From assembly GCF_900101025.1 (NCBI RefSeq), contig NZ_FMUH01000003.1:434001-498000 (forward strand): 64,000 bases of DNA, given 5' to 3'. Within the stretch, counting starts at the first letter, position 1. Every line of letters begins with the position of its first letter. Made by a program: the position numbers and the translations under genes. The notes beneath the pieces were generated by a model. That model did not search any database and had not been told where the DNA came from. It saw only the letters and a list, made by a program, of their open reading frames with translations. Of the stretch, positions 51,748-60,620 are shown piece by piece. The DNA comes from Klenkia marina. GTDB lineage: Bacteria; Actinomycetota; Actinomycetes; Mycobacteriales; Geodermatophilaceae.

Positions 51748-52658
51748 CGACGGCCGGTGTCCCCGCCGGTCCCGCGCACCCGGCCCGGTTCGGGGCCCGG
51801 CTGGCCGCGGCCGTGGCCGCGCGCGGCCCGCTCTGCGTGGGCATCGACCCCCACCGCGAGCTGTTGACCTCATGGGGGCTGGACGACGACGTCGACGGCC
51901 TGCGCCGGTTCACCGACGCCGTCGTCGAGGCGCTGGCGGGCACGGTGGCCGTGCTGAAGCCGCAGTCGGCGTTCTACGAGCGGCACGGCTCCCGCGGGCT
52001 GCTGGTGCTCGAGGACGCCGTCGCGCGCTGCCGCGACGCCGGCGCCCTGGTGCTGCTGGACGCCAAGCGCGGCGACATCGGCTCGACCATGGCCGGGTAC
52101 GCCGACGTCCTCACCGCCGGTCACCCGATGCAGGTCGACGCCCTCACGGTCAGCCCCTACCTGGGGCCCGACTCGCTCGCCCCGGCCGTGCGCACCGCCC
52201 GCGACCACGGGGCCGGTCTGTTCGTGCTGGCCCGCACCTCCAACCCCGACGCCGCCACCTTCCAGCACGCCCGGCTGGCGGACGGTCGCACCGTCGCCCA
52301 GGCCGTGGTCGACCAGGTGGGGCGCTGGAACGCCCCCGACCGGATGCTCGACGACCCCGCACCCGACCCGGGAGCGGATGTCGACCGGCAGGGCCGGTGG
52401 AGCGCGGACACCGGCTCCTTCGGCGTCGTGGTGGGTGCCACGCTCGCCGAGCTCGACGTCGACCTCGCCGGCCTGCGCGGACCGGTGCTGGCCCCCGGCC
52501 TGGGCGCCCAGGGCGGGACCCCGGCCGACCTGGGGCGCCTGTTCGGCGGGGGTCGAGCCGTGGTGCCGACGGTCTCCCGCGACGTGCTGGCTGCCGGTCC
52601 CGATGCTGCAGCCCTGCGGGCGGCGGCCGAGCGCTGGGCTGCTGACCTGGCCCGATGA
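51744..52658 (+). CDS. pyrF: Orotidine 5'-phosphate decarboxylase (type 2)
   Basis: A 304-residue TIM-barrel enzyme making UMP. The catalytic LLDAKRGDIGSTMAGYA contains the Lys-Asp network, CVGIDPHREL opens the barrel, and LAPGLGAQGG binds phosphate. The long type 2 form is the one found in mycobacteria. GTG 51744 overlaps pyrD as GTGA. It ends the operon; no pyrE is present, so orotate phosphoribosyltransferase must be encoded elsewhere. Confidence 0.95.
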   Translation: MTTAGVPAGPAHPARFGARLAAAVAARGPLCVGIDPHRELLTSWGLDDDVDGLRRFTDAVVEALAGTVAVLKPQSAFYERHGSRGLLVLEDAVARCRDAGALVLLDAKRGDIGSTMAGYADVLTAGHPMQVDALTVSPYLGPDSLAPAVRTARDHGAGLFVLARTSNPDAATFQHARLADGRTVAQAVVDQVGRWNAPDRMLDDPAPDPGADVDRQGRWSADTGSFGVVVGATLAELDVDLAGLRGPVLAPGLGAQGGTPADLGRLFGGGRAVVPTVSRDVLAAGPDAAALRAAAERWAADLAR

Positions 52659-52666
52659 CCGGGCGT

Positions 52667-52688
52667 GACCTTAGCGGGGCGTAAGGTC
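52667..52688 (+). terminator. Inverted repeat after pyrF
   Basis: GACCTTA-GCGGGGCG-TAAGGTC: a perfect 7-bp stem with an eight-base loop, eight bases after the pyrF stop. It is probably the operon terminator, but it is AT-richer than others here and could be an operator for the mihF side. Apart from this and a candidate -10, the gap 52659-52872 shows nothing recognisable. Confidence 0.5.
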
Positions 52689-52758
52689 CACGAGTCGAAG
52701 CACACCGACGGCACTGCGCGGGCACCGGGGTCCGGTGTCCGCTGTCGTACCGGGTGAC

Positions 52759-52764
52759 TAGGTT
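52759..52764 (+). promoter_or_regulatory. Candidate mihF -10 element
   Basis: TAGGTT, with a predicted start near 52771 and a leader of about 100 bases before GTG 52873. TTGACC at 52763-52768 overlaps it and could be a -35 for a second promoter, but no matching -10 follows. Confidence 0.3.
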
Positions 52765-52872
52765 GACCGCCAGGCTCGAGCAGGCGGGCCACCGTCCGCC
52801 CCGCTCGTCCCCCACACACCGAGATCCGCCCCGTCGGCCACCGCCGACGCCACGAGAACGATTGGGTTCCCC

Positions 52873-53199
52873 GTGCCCCTCCCTCAGCTCACCCCCGAAC
52901 AGCGCGCCGCCGCCCTCGAGAAGGCCGCTGCCGCCCGCAAGGTCCGTGCCGAGCTCCGCGAGAAGCTCAAGGGCAAGGGCACCACCGTCGGCGACGTCCT
53001 CAAGCAGGGCGAGACCGACGAGGTCATCGGCAAGATGCGCGTGTCCGCCGTCCTGGAGTCCCTGCCCGGTGTCGGCAAGGCCCGCGCCGCCAAGATCATG
53101 GAGCGGCTCGAGATCTCCCCGACCCGTCGCGTCCGCGGTCTCGGCGCCAACCAGCGCAAGGCGCTGGAGGCCGAGTTCGCCGGCGAGCAGCCCGCCTGA
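52873..53199 (+). CDS. mihF: Integration host factor, actinobacterial type (mIHF)
   Basis: A 108-residue DNA-binding nucleoid protein specific to actinobacteria and unrelated to the enterobacterial IHF. The N-terminal basic helix ([23 protein letters not shown]) precedes a helix-two-turn-helix (H2TH) domain, with [20 protein letters not shown] and the basic [18 protein letters not shown]. It bends DNA and in phage systems supports integration. GTG 52873 gives the length of the experimentally defined mycobacterial protein. It is the first gene of mihF-gmk-rpoZ. Confidence 0.93.
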   Translation: MPLPQLTPEQRAAALEKAAAARKVRAELREKLKGKGTTVGDVLKQGETDEVIGKMRVSAVLESLPGVGKARAAKIMERLEISPTRRVRGLGANQRKALEAEFAGEQPA

Positions 53200-53245
53200 C
53201 CCGCCGCCGACCACCGTCCCCACCCACGTCCGAGGTCTGCCCGCA

Positions 53246-53815
53246 GTGACCGTGTCGCCCGCCCGGTTGACGGTGCTGTCCGGCCCCTCGGGCGTGGGGA
53301 AGGGCACGGTGGTCGCCGAGGTGCGCCGCCGGCACCCCGAGGTGTGGGTCTCGGTCTCGGTCACCACCCGCCGTCCCCGCCCGGGCGAGGTCGACGGCGA
53401 GCACTACCTGTTCGTCGACCACGAGCACTTCGACTGGCTGGTCGCGAACGACGGCCTGCTCGAGTGGGCCGAGTACGCGGGCAACCGCTACGGCACCCCG
53501 CGCGGCCCGGTCGAGGAGCAGCTGGCCCAGGGGCTGCCCGCCCTGCTCGAGATCGAGATGCAGGGCGCCCGCCAGGTCCGGGCGAGTGCACCCGACGCCC
53601 AGCTGGTGTTCCTGGCGCCCCCGTCGTTCGAGGTGCTGGCCTCCCGCCTGACCGGTCGCGGCTCCGAACCCGCCGACGTCATCGCCCACCGGCTGGACAT
53701 CGCCCGGGCCGAGATGGCCGCCGTCGGCGACTACGACGTGGTCGTGGTGAACGACGACCTCGCCCGCGCCGCGGACGAGTTGGTACTCTTGCTGACTGCG
53801 CCACCCGCAGGCTGA
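53246..53815 (+). CDS. gmk: Guanylate kinase
   Basis: A 189-residue enzyme phosphorylating GMP to GDP. The P-loop is GPSGVGKGT near the N-terminus. [17 protein letters not shown] and [15 protein letters not shown] (read as LLEWAEYAG here) bind GMP, and the lid is in [14 protein letters not shown] 53246 is chosen with CGAGG upstream; GTG 53252 is an in-frame alternative two codons later. The neighbouring rpoZ links it loosely to (p)ppGpp physiology; both follow mihF as in mycobacteria. Confidence 0.94.
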   Translation: MTVSPARLTVLSGPSGVGKGTVVAEVRRRHPEVWVSVSVTTRRPRPGEVDGEHYLFVDHEHFDWLVANDGLLEWAEYAGNRYGTPRGPVEEQLAQGLPALLEIEMQGARQVRASAPDAQLVFLAPPSFEVLASRLTGRGSEPADVIAHRLDIARAEMAAVGDYDVVVVNDDLARAADELVLLLTAPPAG

Positions 53816-53861
53816 CGCCCCGCCCGCAGCGCATCCGATCTACCGAGGAGCTCAACAGCCC

Positions 53862-54125
53862 GTGTCCGGAGTCGCACCTGCCCCCGAGGGCATCACCAAC
53901 CCGCCGATCGACGAGCTGCTCGAGCGCACCAGCAGCAAGTACGGCCTGGTCATCTACGCGGCCAAGCGGGCGCGCCAGATCAACGCCTACTACAGCCAGC
54001 TCTCCGAGGGCCTGCTCGAGTACGTCGGCCCGCTGGTCGACACCGCCCCCCAGGAGAAGCCGCTCTCGATCGCGCTCCGCGAGATCAACGAGGGCCTGCT
54101 GACCCACACGGCGGGCGAGAACTGA
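53862..54125 (+). CDS. rpoZ: DNA-directed RNA polymerase subunit omega
   Basis: An 87-residue subunit that helps beta-prime fold and assemble. [34 protein letters not shown] and [18 protein letters not shown] are the conserved omega segments. GTG 53862 has GAGGAG about 13 bases upstream, a slightly long spacing. It is followed by one of the best intrinsic terminators in the window. Confidence 0.95.
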   Translation: MSGVAPAPEGITNPPIDELLERTSSKYGLVIYAAKRARQINAYYSQLSEGLLEYVGPLVDTAPQEKPLSIALREINEGLLTHTAGEN

Positions 54126-54141
54126 ACCCCATGTGATGACG

Positions 54142-54166
54142 ACCCCCGGCCCTGGTGGCCGGGGGT
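54142..54166 (+). terminator. rpoZ terminator
   Basis: A perfect 10-bp stem ACCCCCGGCC / GGCCGGGGGT with loop CTGGT, followed by TTCGTCGTCCTT, the nearest thing to a T-tract in this window. Confidence 0.88.
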
Positions 54167-54181
54167 TTCGTCGTCCTTGGG

Positions 54182-54187
54182 CAGGAT
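54182..54187 (+). promoter_or_regulatory. Candidate -10 for leaderless coaBC
   Basis: CAGGAT ends six bases before ATG 54194. It lies right after the rpoZ terminator, with no ribosome binding site. Confidence 0.35.
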
Positions 54188-54193
54188 GGGCGC

Positions 54194-55408
54194 ATGAGCC
54201 GGATCGTGCTGGGGGTCGGTGGCGGGGTCGCCGCCTACAAGTCGGCGCTGCTGCTGCGTGCCCTGACCGAGCGCGGGCACGACGTCCGGGTGGTGCCCAC
54301 CGCCTCGGCGCTGCGGTTCGTCGGCGCGGCGACCTTCGAGGCGTTGAGCGGCAACCCGGTGAGCACCGAGGTGTGGGACGACGTCCCCGAGGTCGCCCAC
54401 GTGCGCATCGGCCAGACCGCCGACCTGGTGGTCGTGAACCCGGCCACCGCCGACCTGCTGGCCCGCGCCGCCGCCGGGCGGGCCGACGACCTGCTGACCG
54501 CCACGCTGCTCGCCACCGGTGCCCCGGTGCTGTTCGTGCCGGCCATGCACACCGAGATGTGGCAGCACCCGGCCACCCAGGACAACGTCGCCACCCTGCG
54601 CCGCCGCGGTGCGCTGGTGCTGCCCCCGGCCGTGGGTCGGCTCACCGGCCCCGACTCCGGCCCCGGGCGACTGCCCGAGCCGCACGACGTCGCCGCGCTC
54701 GTGGACGTCGTGCTCGGGGGCGGCTCGCTCCAGCAGGACCTCGCCGGCACCCGGGTGCTCATCAGCGCCGGCGGCACCCGCGAGCCGCTGGACCCGGTGC
54801 GCTACCTGGGCAACCGGTCCTCCGGCCGGCAGGGCTGGGCCCTGGCCCGCACGGCAGCCGCGCGCGGCGCGGAGGTCACCCTGGTCGCGGCCAACGTCGA
54901 GGACGCCGCCCCCTTCGGCTGCACGGTGGTGCCCGTGGGGTCCGCGGCCGAGCTCCACGCCGCGATGACCGCCCGCACCGGGGACGCCGACGTGGTGGTC
55001 ATGGCCGCTGCTGTCGCGGACTTCCGGCCCACCGAGGTCGCGGCCGACAAGCTCAAGAAGGGCAGCAGCAGCGAGCCCACGGCGGTCGCGCTCACCCGCA
55101 ACCCCGACGTCCTGGCCGACCTCGTGGCCGCCCGGCGCGCCGGTCAGCTGGTCGTGGGATTCGCCGCCGAGACCGGTGACGCCGACGACGACGTGCTCGG
55201 GCACGCCCGGGCCAAGCTGGCCCGCAAGGGCTGCGACCTGCTGGTGGTCAACGACGTCTCGGCTGGTCAGGTCTTCGGCCGACCGGACAACGCCGTCACC
55301 GTGCTGGCCGCCGACGGCGCCGTCACCGAGGTCGCGGCGGCCGGCAAGGACACCGTCGCGGCCGCCGTCTGGGACGTCGTGGTCCCACGCCTGGGCAGTC
55401 GCCGGTAA
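54194..55408 (+). CDS. coaBC: Phosphopantothenoylcysteine decarboxylase / phosphopantothenate--cysteine ligase
   Basis: A 404-residue bifunctional coenzyme A enzyme. The N-terminal CoaC flavodoxin-like domain has [11 protein letters not shown] and the substrate motif [13 protein letters not shown] (His replaces the Asn of E. coli PAMN, as is usual in actinobacteria). The C-terminal CoaB domain has [30 protein letters not shown] and [15 protein letters not shown] 54194 fits a leaderless start. It lies between rpoZ and metK as in mycobacteria. Confidence 0.95.
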   Translation: MSRIVLGVGGGVAAYKSALLLRALTERGHDVRVVPTASALRFVGAATFEALSGNPVSTEVWDDVPEVAHVRIGQTADLVVVNPATADLLARAAAGRADDLLTATLLATGAPVLFVPAMHTEMWQHPATQDNVATLRRRGALVLPPAVGRLTGPDSGPGRLPEPHDVAALVDVVLGGGSLQQDLAGTRVLISAGGTREPLDPVRYLGNRSSGRQGWALARTAAARGAEVTLVAANVEDAAPFGCTVVPVGSAAELHAAMTARTGDADVVVMAAAVADFRPTEVAADKLKKGSSSEPTAVALTRNPDVLADLVAARRAGQLVVGFAAETGDADDDVLGHARAKLARKGCDLLVVNDVSAGQVFGRPDNAVTVLAADGAVTEVAAAGKDTVAAAVWDVVVPRLGSRR

Positions 55409-55440
55409 CCTGGTCCGCCGGGCGTGCGCGAGACGCGCGC
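55406..55440 (+). promoter_or_regulatory. Candidate metK promoter and leader hairpin
   Basis: TAACCT at 55406-55411 overlaps the coaBC stop codon and fits a -10, giving a metK leader of about 90 bases. A hairpin GCGCG-AGA-CGCGC, extended by a T-G and a G-C pair, lies at 55424-55440 near the expected 5' end. I do not recognise any known SAM riboswitch class in it. Confidence 0.35.
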
Positions 55441-55508
55441 CCCGTCGAGGTCGGGCGAGGATCGCCGGCCCGTCCGCACCCCGCAGTCCACACACCTGGG
55501 AGTCCCGA

Positions 55509-56714
55509 GTGGCACGTCGCCTGTTCACGTCCGAGTCGGTCACCGAGGGGCACCCCGACAAGATCGCCGACCAGATCAGCGACGCCATCCTCGACGAGAT
55601 GCTGACGCAGGACCCGCGCAGCCGGGTCGCCGTCGAGACCATGATCACCACCGGCCAGGTGCACATCGCCGGCGAGGTGACCACGGGCGGCTACGTCGAC
55701 ATCGCCTCGATCGTCCGCGAGACCATCCTGCGCATCGGCTACGACTCCTCGCGCAAGGGCTTCGACGGCGCCTCGTGCGGCGTCAGCGTCTCCCTCGGCG
55801 CCCAGTCGCCCGACATCGCCCAGGGCGTCGACGTCGGCTACGAGGCCCGCACCGGTGCCGCCGACCGCGCCGCCGCCGCCGAGGACCTCATCGCCAAGCA
55901 GGGCGCCGGCGACCAGGGCCTCATGTTCGGCTACGCCAGCGACGAGACCCCCGAGCTCATGCCGCTGCCGATCGCGCTGGCCCACCGCCTGTCCAAGCGG
56001 CTCTCGGCCGTGCGCAAGGACGGCTCCGTGCCCTACCTGCGTCCCGACGGCAAGACCCAGGTCACCGTCGTCTACGAGGACGGCCGTCCGGTCGGCGTCG
56101 ACACCGTCGTGGTGTCCTCCCAGCACGCCGAGGACATCTCGATCGAGACGCTGCTGACCCCCGACATCGAGGAGCTCGTGGTCCAGCCCGAGCTCGCCGC
56201 GCTCGGCCTGCCCACCACCGGGCACCGCCTGCTGGTGAACCCCACCGGCAAGTTCGTGATCGGTGGCCCCATGGGCGACGCCGGCCTCACCGGCCGCAAG
56301 ATCATCGTCGACACCTACGGCGGCATGGCCCGCCACGGTGGCGGCGCCTTCTCCGGCAAGGACCCGTCGAAGGTCGACCGCTCGGCGGCCTACGCGATGC
56401 GCTGGGTGGCCAAGAACGTCGTGGCCGCGGGCCTGGCCCGTCGCTGCGAGGTGCAGGTGGCCTACGCGATCGGCGCCGCGAGCCCGGTCGGCCTCTTCGT
56501 CGAGACCTTCGGCACCGGCACGGTGGCCGACGACCAGCTCGAGAAGGCCATCGCGAACGTCTTCGACCTGCGCCCCGGCGCGATCGTGCGCGACCTGGAC
56601 CTGCTGCGCCCCATCTACGGGCCCACCGCGGCGTACGGCCACTTCGGCCGCACCGACCTCGACCTGCCCTGGGAGAAGACCGACCGCGTCGAGGCCCTCA
56701 AGGCCGCGGTGTAG
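55509..56714 (+). CDS. metK: S-adenosylmethionine synthase
   Basis: A 401-residue enzyme making SAM from methionine and [23 protein letters not shown], the signature [12 protein letters not shown] near residue 137, and the phosphate-binding [16 protein letters not shown] are intact. GTG 55509 has GGGAG seven bases upstream. SAM made here would serve, among others, the methyltransferase RsmB encoded 5 kb downstream. Confidence 0.97.
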   Translation: MARRLFTSESVTEGHPDKIADQISDAILDEMLTQDPRSRVAVETMITTGQVHIAGEVTTGGYVDIASIVRETILRIGYDSSRKGFDGASCGVSVSLGAQSPDIAQGVDVGYEARTGAADRAAAAEDLIAKQGAGDQGLMFGYASDETPELMPLPIALAHRLSKRLSAVRKDGSVPYLRPDGKTQVTVVYEDGRPVGVDTVVVSSQHAEDISIETLLTPDIEELVVQPELAALGLPTTGHRLLVNPTGKFVIGGPMGDAGLTGRKIIVDTYGGMARHGGGAFSGKDPSKVDRSAAYAMRWVAKNVVAAGLARRCEVQVAYAIGAASPVGLFVETFGTGTVADDQLEKAIANVFDLRPGAIVRDLDLLRPIYGPTAAYGHFGRTDLDLPWEKTDRVEALKAAV

Positions 56715-56745
56715 TCCTGTCGTACCCACCGGGCACGATGTCCCG

Positions 56746-58698
56746 GTGAAGGTCGCCAGGGTCGTCGTCGACGTACCGCTGGCGCACCTGGACCGTCCGT
56801 TCGACTACGCCGTCCCCGAGGAGCTCGGGGACGGCGTCGTCGTCGGGTGCCGGGTACGGGTGCGCTTCGCCGGCCGGCTCGTCGACGGCGTCGTCCTCGA
56901 CGTCGGGACGACGACCGAGCACACCGGGAAGCTCGCCCCGCTGGCCAAGCTCGTGTCCAGCGAGCCCGTGCTCACCCCCGAGGTGGCCGAGCTTGCCCGG
57001 GTGGTGGCCGACCGGTACGCCGGCAGCCTCACCGACGTCCTGCGGCTGGCGCTCCCCCCGCGGCGGGGCGCCCCCGAGAAGCGGCCTGCGCTCGACCCAC
57101 CTGCGCCGCCTCCGCCCCCCGACCCGGCGGGGTTCGCCCGGTACCCGACGGGCCCGGAGTTCCTGGAGGCGCTCGCGCTGGGCCGCACGGTGCGCGCGGT
57201 CTGGACCGCACTGCCCGGGGAGGACTGGCCGACCCGGCTGGTCGAGCTGTGCCGGGCTGCGCTGTCGGGTGGGCGCGGGGCGCTCGTGGTCGTCCCCGAC
57301 GGCAAGGACCTCGACCGGCTGGCCGCGGCCGCCGCCGCGCAGCTGCCGAAGGACGCCGTCGCGGTGCTGCGGGCCGACTCGGCGCCCGATACCCGGTACG
57401 GCCGGTTCCTTTCGGTGTCCCGCGGCACGGCGCAGGTGGTGCTGGGCACCCGGGCGGCGATGTTCGCCCCGGTGCGCGACCTGGGCCTGGTGGTCGTCTG
57501 GGACGACGGCGACGACCTGCACGCCGAGCCCCGCGCGCCCTACCCGCACACCCGCGACGTGCTCGTGCAGCGCGCCCACCTGGCGGGTTGCTCGGCCGTG
57601 GTGGCGGCGACCGCCCGCACCGCCGAGGCCGCGCTGCTGGTCGAGTCGGGCTGGGCGCACGAGCTGGTCGCCGACCGCCCCGTGCTGCGCGCCGCGGCGC
57701 CCCGCGTGCAGGCGCTGGGCGCGGACTCCGAACTGGCGCGCGACCCGGCCGCGCGCAGTGCCCGGCTGCCCTCGCTGGCCTTCCGGGTGGCCCGCGAGGC
57801 CCTGGCAGCCGGTGCGCCGGTGCTGGTGCAGGTGCCCCGGTCCGGGTACGCGCCCGGTCTGGTCTGCGACCGCTGCCGGGCGCCGGCGCGGTGCGTGCAC
57901 TGCGCGGGGCCGCTGGGGGTCGCCGCGGCACCGGGGCCCGGTGGTCAGCGGGTGGCCGCCTGCCGCTGGTGCGCCCGGCCCGCGGCGGTCTTCGACTGCC
58001 CGCACTGCCACGGCACCAAGCTGCGGGCATCGGTGGTGGGCTCGGCGCGCACCGCCGAGGAGCTCGGCCGGGCCTTCCCGGGGGCCGCGGTGCGGGTGAG
58101 CGGTCGGGGGTCGGTGCTGGCCTCGGTCGGCGACGCGCCGGACATCGTGGTGGCCACACCCGGCGCCGAACCGGTGGCCGAGGGCGGCTACGGCGCCGCG
58201 CTGCTGCTCGACTCCTGGGCGCTGCTGGGCCGGGCCGACCTCCGGGCGGGGGAGGAGACGCTGCGCCGCTGGCTCAACGCGGCGGCCCTCGTGCGCCCGG
58301 CCCCCGCCGGTGGCCAGGTGGTGGTCACCGCCGACGCCGCGCACCCGGTGGTGCAGGCACTGGTGCGCTGGGACCCGGCCGGGCTGGCCGCCCGCGAGCT
58401 GGCCGAGCGGCGCGAGCTGGGCTTCCCGCCGGCCACCCGCATGGCGGCGCTGTCGGGCTCGCCGGCGGCGCTGGCCGACTTCCTGGAGCTGCTGCGCCCA
58501 CCGGCCGGCGCCGAGGTGCTCGGCCCGGTGCCCGAGCCCGCGCGGCCCGGGCACGAGGCCGGTGAGCGGTTCCTGGTGCGCACCGCACGGGCCGACGGCG
58601 TGGCGCTGGCCCGTGCCCTTGCCGACGTCCAGGGGGTCCGGTCGGCGCGCAAGGCCCCCGAGCACGTGCGGGTGCAGCTGGACCCCGACCAGCTGTAG
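56746..58698 (+). CDS. priA: PriA-like primosomal protein N', helicase motifs lost
   Basis: A 650-residue replication-restart protein. The N-terminal fork-binding domain (VARVVVDVPLAHLDRPFDYAVP) and the zinc-binding region (CDRCRAPARCVHC, CRWCARP, FDCPHCHG, from about residue 374) are intact. In the ATPase core the Walker A GxxxxGKT is missing, replaced by ordinary sequence around TALPGEDWPTRL, and the DEEH box reads WDDGDDLH. It is therefore probably a helicase-dead PriA, as known for actinobacterial homologues annotated 'probable primosomal protein N''. GTG 56746 lies six bases after CACGAT, a possible -10. Confidence 0.92.
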   Translation: MKVARVVVDVPLAHLDRPFDYAVPEELGDGVVVGCRVRVRFAGRLVDGVVLDVGTTTEHTGKLAPLAKLVSSEPVLTPEVAELARVVADRYAGSLTDVLRLALPPRRGAPEKRPALDPPAPPPPPDPAGFARYPTGPEFLEALALGRTVRAVWTALPGEDWPTRLVELCRAALSGGRGALVVVPDGKDLDRLAAAAAAQLPKDAVAVLRADSAPDTRYGRFLSVSRGTAQVVLGTRAAMFAPVRDLGLVVVWDDGDDLHAEPRAPYPHTRDVLVQRAHLAGCSAVVAATARTAEAALLVESGWAHELVADRPVLRAAAPRVQALGADSELARDPAARSARLPSLAFRVAREALAAGAPVLVQVPRSGYAPGLVCDRCRAPARCVHCAGPLGVAAAPGPGGQRVAACRWCARPAAVFDCPHCHGTKLRASVVGSARTAEELGRAFPGAAVRVSGRGSVLASVGDAPDIVVATPGAEPVAEGGYGAALLLDSWALLGRADLRAGEETLRRWLNAAALVRPAPAGGQVVVTADAAHPVVQALVRWDPAGLAARELAERRELGFPPATRMAALSGSPAALADFLELLRPPAGAEVLGPVPEPARPGHEAGERFLVRTARADGVALARALADVQGVRSARKAPEHVRVQLDPDQL

Positions 58699-58703
58699 GC
58701 CGG

Positions 58704-59213
58704 TCAGCTCTGGCGGTCGACCTCGGCCAGCTCGGCCTCCCAGGCGGCGACGTCGGCGTCCTCGCGGGTCCGTCGCTCGTCGTCGATGATGCGCACCGTC
58801 GCCCGGCGCCACCACAGCGGCAGGGTCGTCGCGGTGGCCAGCGCGCCCGCCGCCAGCCCCACCAGCCGGTGCGGCCGGACGACGCCGCGGCGGGCCAGCG
58901 CACGGGTCAGCGGGCCGTCGACGGCACTGGCGAGCAGGCCCCAGCCGACCGAGACCAGCCCGGCCGCCATCGACAGCTGCTGCTCGGCCGGGGCGACCGG
59001 TCGCGGCGGGCGACCGGCGGCGATGGCCTGCACGGTGGGCAGCTCGTCGGCCGCGGCGTGTGCGAGCACGAGGGCGCCCACGCCGAGGTGGGTGCGCCGC
59101 CGGGCGGCGGAGCGGCGGGGGTGGTCGAGGGCCGCCTCGCCCAGGCCCACGACGACGCCGTCGAGGACGCTGCTGACCACTGCGCGGGCACGGTGCCGGG
59201 TGCCGTTGTCCAT
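58704..59213 (-). CDS. Hypothetical membrane-associated protein
   Basis: A 169-residue protein I do not recognise. It has an N-terminal amphipathic part (ARAVVSSVLDGVVVGLGEAALDHP), a first hydrophobic stretch around VGALVLAHAAADELPTVQAIA, two clearer helices (LSMAAGLVSVGWGLLASAVDG and LVGLAAGALATATTLPLWW), and an acidic, charged C-terminus. It converges on priA with only five bases between the two stops. ATG 59213 follows TACGGT (minus strand, 59219-59224) by five bases, suggesting a leaderless mRNA. Confidence 0.7.
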   Translation of the reverse strand: MDNGTRHRARAVVSSVLDGVVVGLGEAALDHPRRSAARRRTHLGVGALVLAHAAADELPTVQAIAAGRPPRPVAPAEQQLSMAAGLVSVGWGLLASAVDGPLTRALARRGVVRPHRLVGLAAGALATATTLPLWWRRATVRIIDDERRTREDADVAAWEAELAEVDRQS

Positions 59214-59218
59214 ACCGC

Positions 59219-59224
59219 ACCGTA
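59219..59224 (-). promoter_or_regulatory. Candidate -10 for leaderless minus-strand gene
   Basis: TACGGT read on the minus strand, five bases before the ATG at 59213. Confidence 0.4.
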
Positions 59225-59286
59225 CCCACGACGACCCCCCGCGCGGGAGTCCTGGCGGGCCCGGACCGCACGACGCCCGGACGTGG

Positions 59287-59292
59287 CACGGT
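59287..59292 (+). promoter_or_regulatory. Candidate -10 for leaderless racemase gene
   Basis: CACGGT ends six bases before GTG 59299. Confidence 0.35.
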
Positions 59293-59298
59293 GGCGGG

Positions 59299-60000
59299 GT
59301 GCGGACGATCGGGTTGCTGGGCGGCATGAGCTGGGAGAGCAGCGCGCTCTACTACCGGTTGCTGAACGAGGGCGTGCGCGAGCGGTTGGGTGGCCTGCAC
59401 AGTGCACGGTGCGTGCTCCTGTCGGTGGACTTCGCCGGCATCGAGGAGCTGCAGGTGCGGGGGGAGTGGGACGCAGCCGGCGAGCTGCTGGCCCGCGACG
59501 CCGCCGCCGTGCAGGCGGCCGGGGCCGACCTCGTGCTGCTGTGCACCAACACCATGCACCGGGTGGCCCCGGCCCTGGAAGCGGTGCTCGACGTCCCGTT
59601 GCTGCACATCGCGGACGTCACCGCCGCGGCGGTGCGGGCCGCCGGGCTCACACGGGTGGGTCTGCTGGGCACGGCGTTCACGATGGAGCAGGCGTTCCTG
59701 CGCGACCGGCTGGCCGCCGGGGGGCTCGAAGTGGTGGTCCCCGGTGCCGTCGACCGCGCCGAGGTGCACCGGGTCGTCTACGAGGAGCTCTGCCGCGGGG
59801 TGGTCGAGCCGGGGTCGCGGCGCCGCTTCGTCGAGGTCGTCGGTCGCCTCGTCGGTGACGGCGCCCAGGGCGTGGTGCTCGGCTGCACCGAGATCGAGCT
59901 GCTGCTCGGTCCCGACGACGTCGACGTCCCGGTGTTCGCGACGACCGCACTGCACGTCGACGCGGCCCTGGACGCCGTCCTCGGTCCGGCCCCCCGGTAG
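59299..60000 (+). CDS. Aspartate/glutamate racemase family protein
   Basis: A 233-residue cofactor-independent racemase. The N-terminal IGLLGGMSWESSALYYRLLNE is typical of aspartate racemase-like proteins (YgeA type), and the two catalytic cysteines are in LLCTNTMH and VLGCTEIELL. The substrate could be aspartate, glutamate or another amino acid. GTG 59299 gives exactly the conserved N-terminus (VRTIGLLGG). It is alone between a divergent gene and def. Confidence 0.9.
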   Translation: MRTIGLLGGMSWESSALYYRLLNEGVRERLGGLHSARCVLLSVDFAGIEELQVRGEWDAAGELLARDAAAVQAAGADLVLLCTNTMHRVAPALEAVLDVPLLHIADVTAAAVRAAGLTRVGLLGTAFTMEQAFLRDRLAAGGLEVVVPGAVDRAEVHRVVYEELCRGVVEPGSRRRFVEVVGRLVGDGAQGVVLGCTEIELLLGPDDVDVPVFATTALHVDAALDAVLGPAPR

Positions 60001-60050
60001 GGCCCGGTCGGGAGCTCGCGAGCGGCCGGGGGACCGGGGGGTCCTTCCCC

Positions 60051-60056
60051 TAGACT
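60051..60056 (+). promoter_or_regulatory. Candidate -10 for leaderless def
   Basis: TAGACT ends six bases before GTG 60063, with no ribosome site between. One of the clearest leaderless arrangements in the window. Confidence 0.55.
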
Positions 60057-60062
60057 CCACGG

Positions 60063-60620
60063 GTGAGCGTCACCCCGATCCGGATCATGGGCGACCCCGT
60101 GCTGCGCACCCCCGCCGCGCCGGTCGTCGACTTCGACGCCGAACTGCGCCGGCTGGTCACCGACCTGACCGAGACCATGCACGCCGCCGGCGGCGCCGGC
60201 CTGGCCGCGCCCCAGATCGGCGTCGGCCTGCGGGTGTTCACCTGGTACGTCGACGGCGAGGTCGGCCACCTGGTCAACCCCGACGTCGTGCCGGTGGGCG
60301 AGGAGACCGAGGAGGACGCCGAGGGCTGCCTGTCGATCCCCGGTTTCCGGTTCGACTGCCGCCGGCACCTGTACGTCGCGGCCAGCGGGTGGAACATGCA
60401 CGGCGAGCCGGTCCGGGTCGAGGGGTCGCACAAGCTGGCCCGCGCCATCCAGCACGAGACCGACCACCTCGACGGCGTCCTGTTCGTCGACCGGCTCGAC
60501 GCGCAGGCCCGCGAGGCCGCGCTCTCCGTGCTGGCCGACGCCGAGTGGCAGGGCCACCAGGCATGGGTGCCGCAGGGTGAGCCGACGCCGCCCCCCGTCG
60601 TGAAGGTGAGCCCGCACTGA
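60063..60620 (+). CDS. def: Peptide deformylase
   Basis: A 185-residue metalloenzyme that removes the formyl group from nascent proteins. All three motifs are intact: [19 protein letters not shown] (Cys ligand) and QHETDHLDG (HEXXH). GTG 60063 fits a leaderless start. It forms a natural unit with fmt, which adds the formyl group, and its TGA stop overlaps the proposed CTG start of fmt as CTGA. Confidence 0.96.
   Translation: MSVTPIRIMGDPVLRTPAAPVVDFDAELRRLVTDLTETMHAAGGAGLAAPQIGVGLRVFTWYVDGEVGHLVNPDVVPVGEETEEDAEGCLSIPGFRFDCRRHLYVAASGWNMHGEPVRVEGSHKLARAIQHETDHLDGVLFVDRLDAQAREAALSVLADAEWQGHQAWVPQGEPTPPPVVKVSPH
60603..60619 (+). promoter_or_regulatory. Ribosome site and CTG start of fmt
   Basis: AAGGTGAG (60603-60610) resembles AAGGAGG and lies six bases before CTG 60617-60619. 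This site supports initiation at the CTG, since no ATG, GTG or TTG is in frame between the upstream stop (60578-60580) and residue 28 of the conserved protein. Confidence 0.7.

Noticed and set aside
58688-58712. AGCTG/CAGCT hairpin between priA and the convergent gene
   Set aside because: Only five base pairs, lying across both stop codons; too weak to call a terminator.
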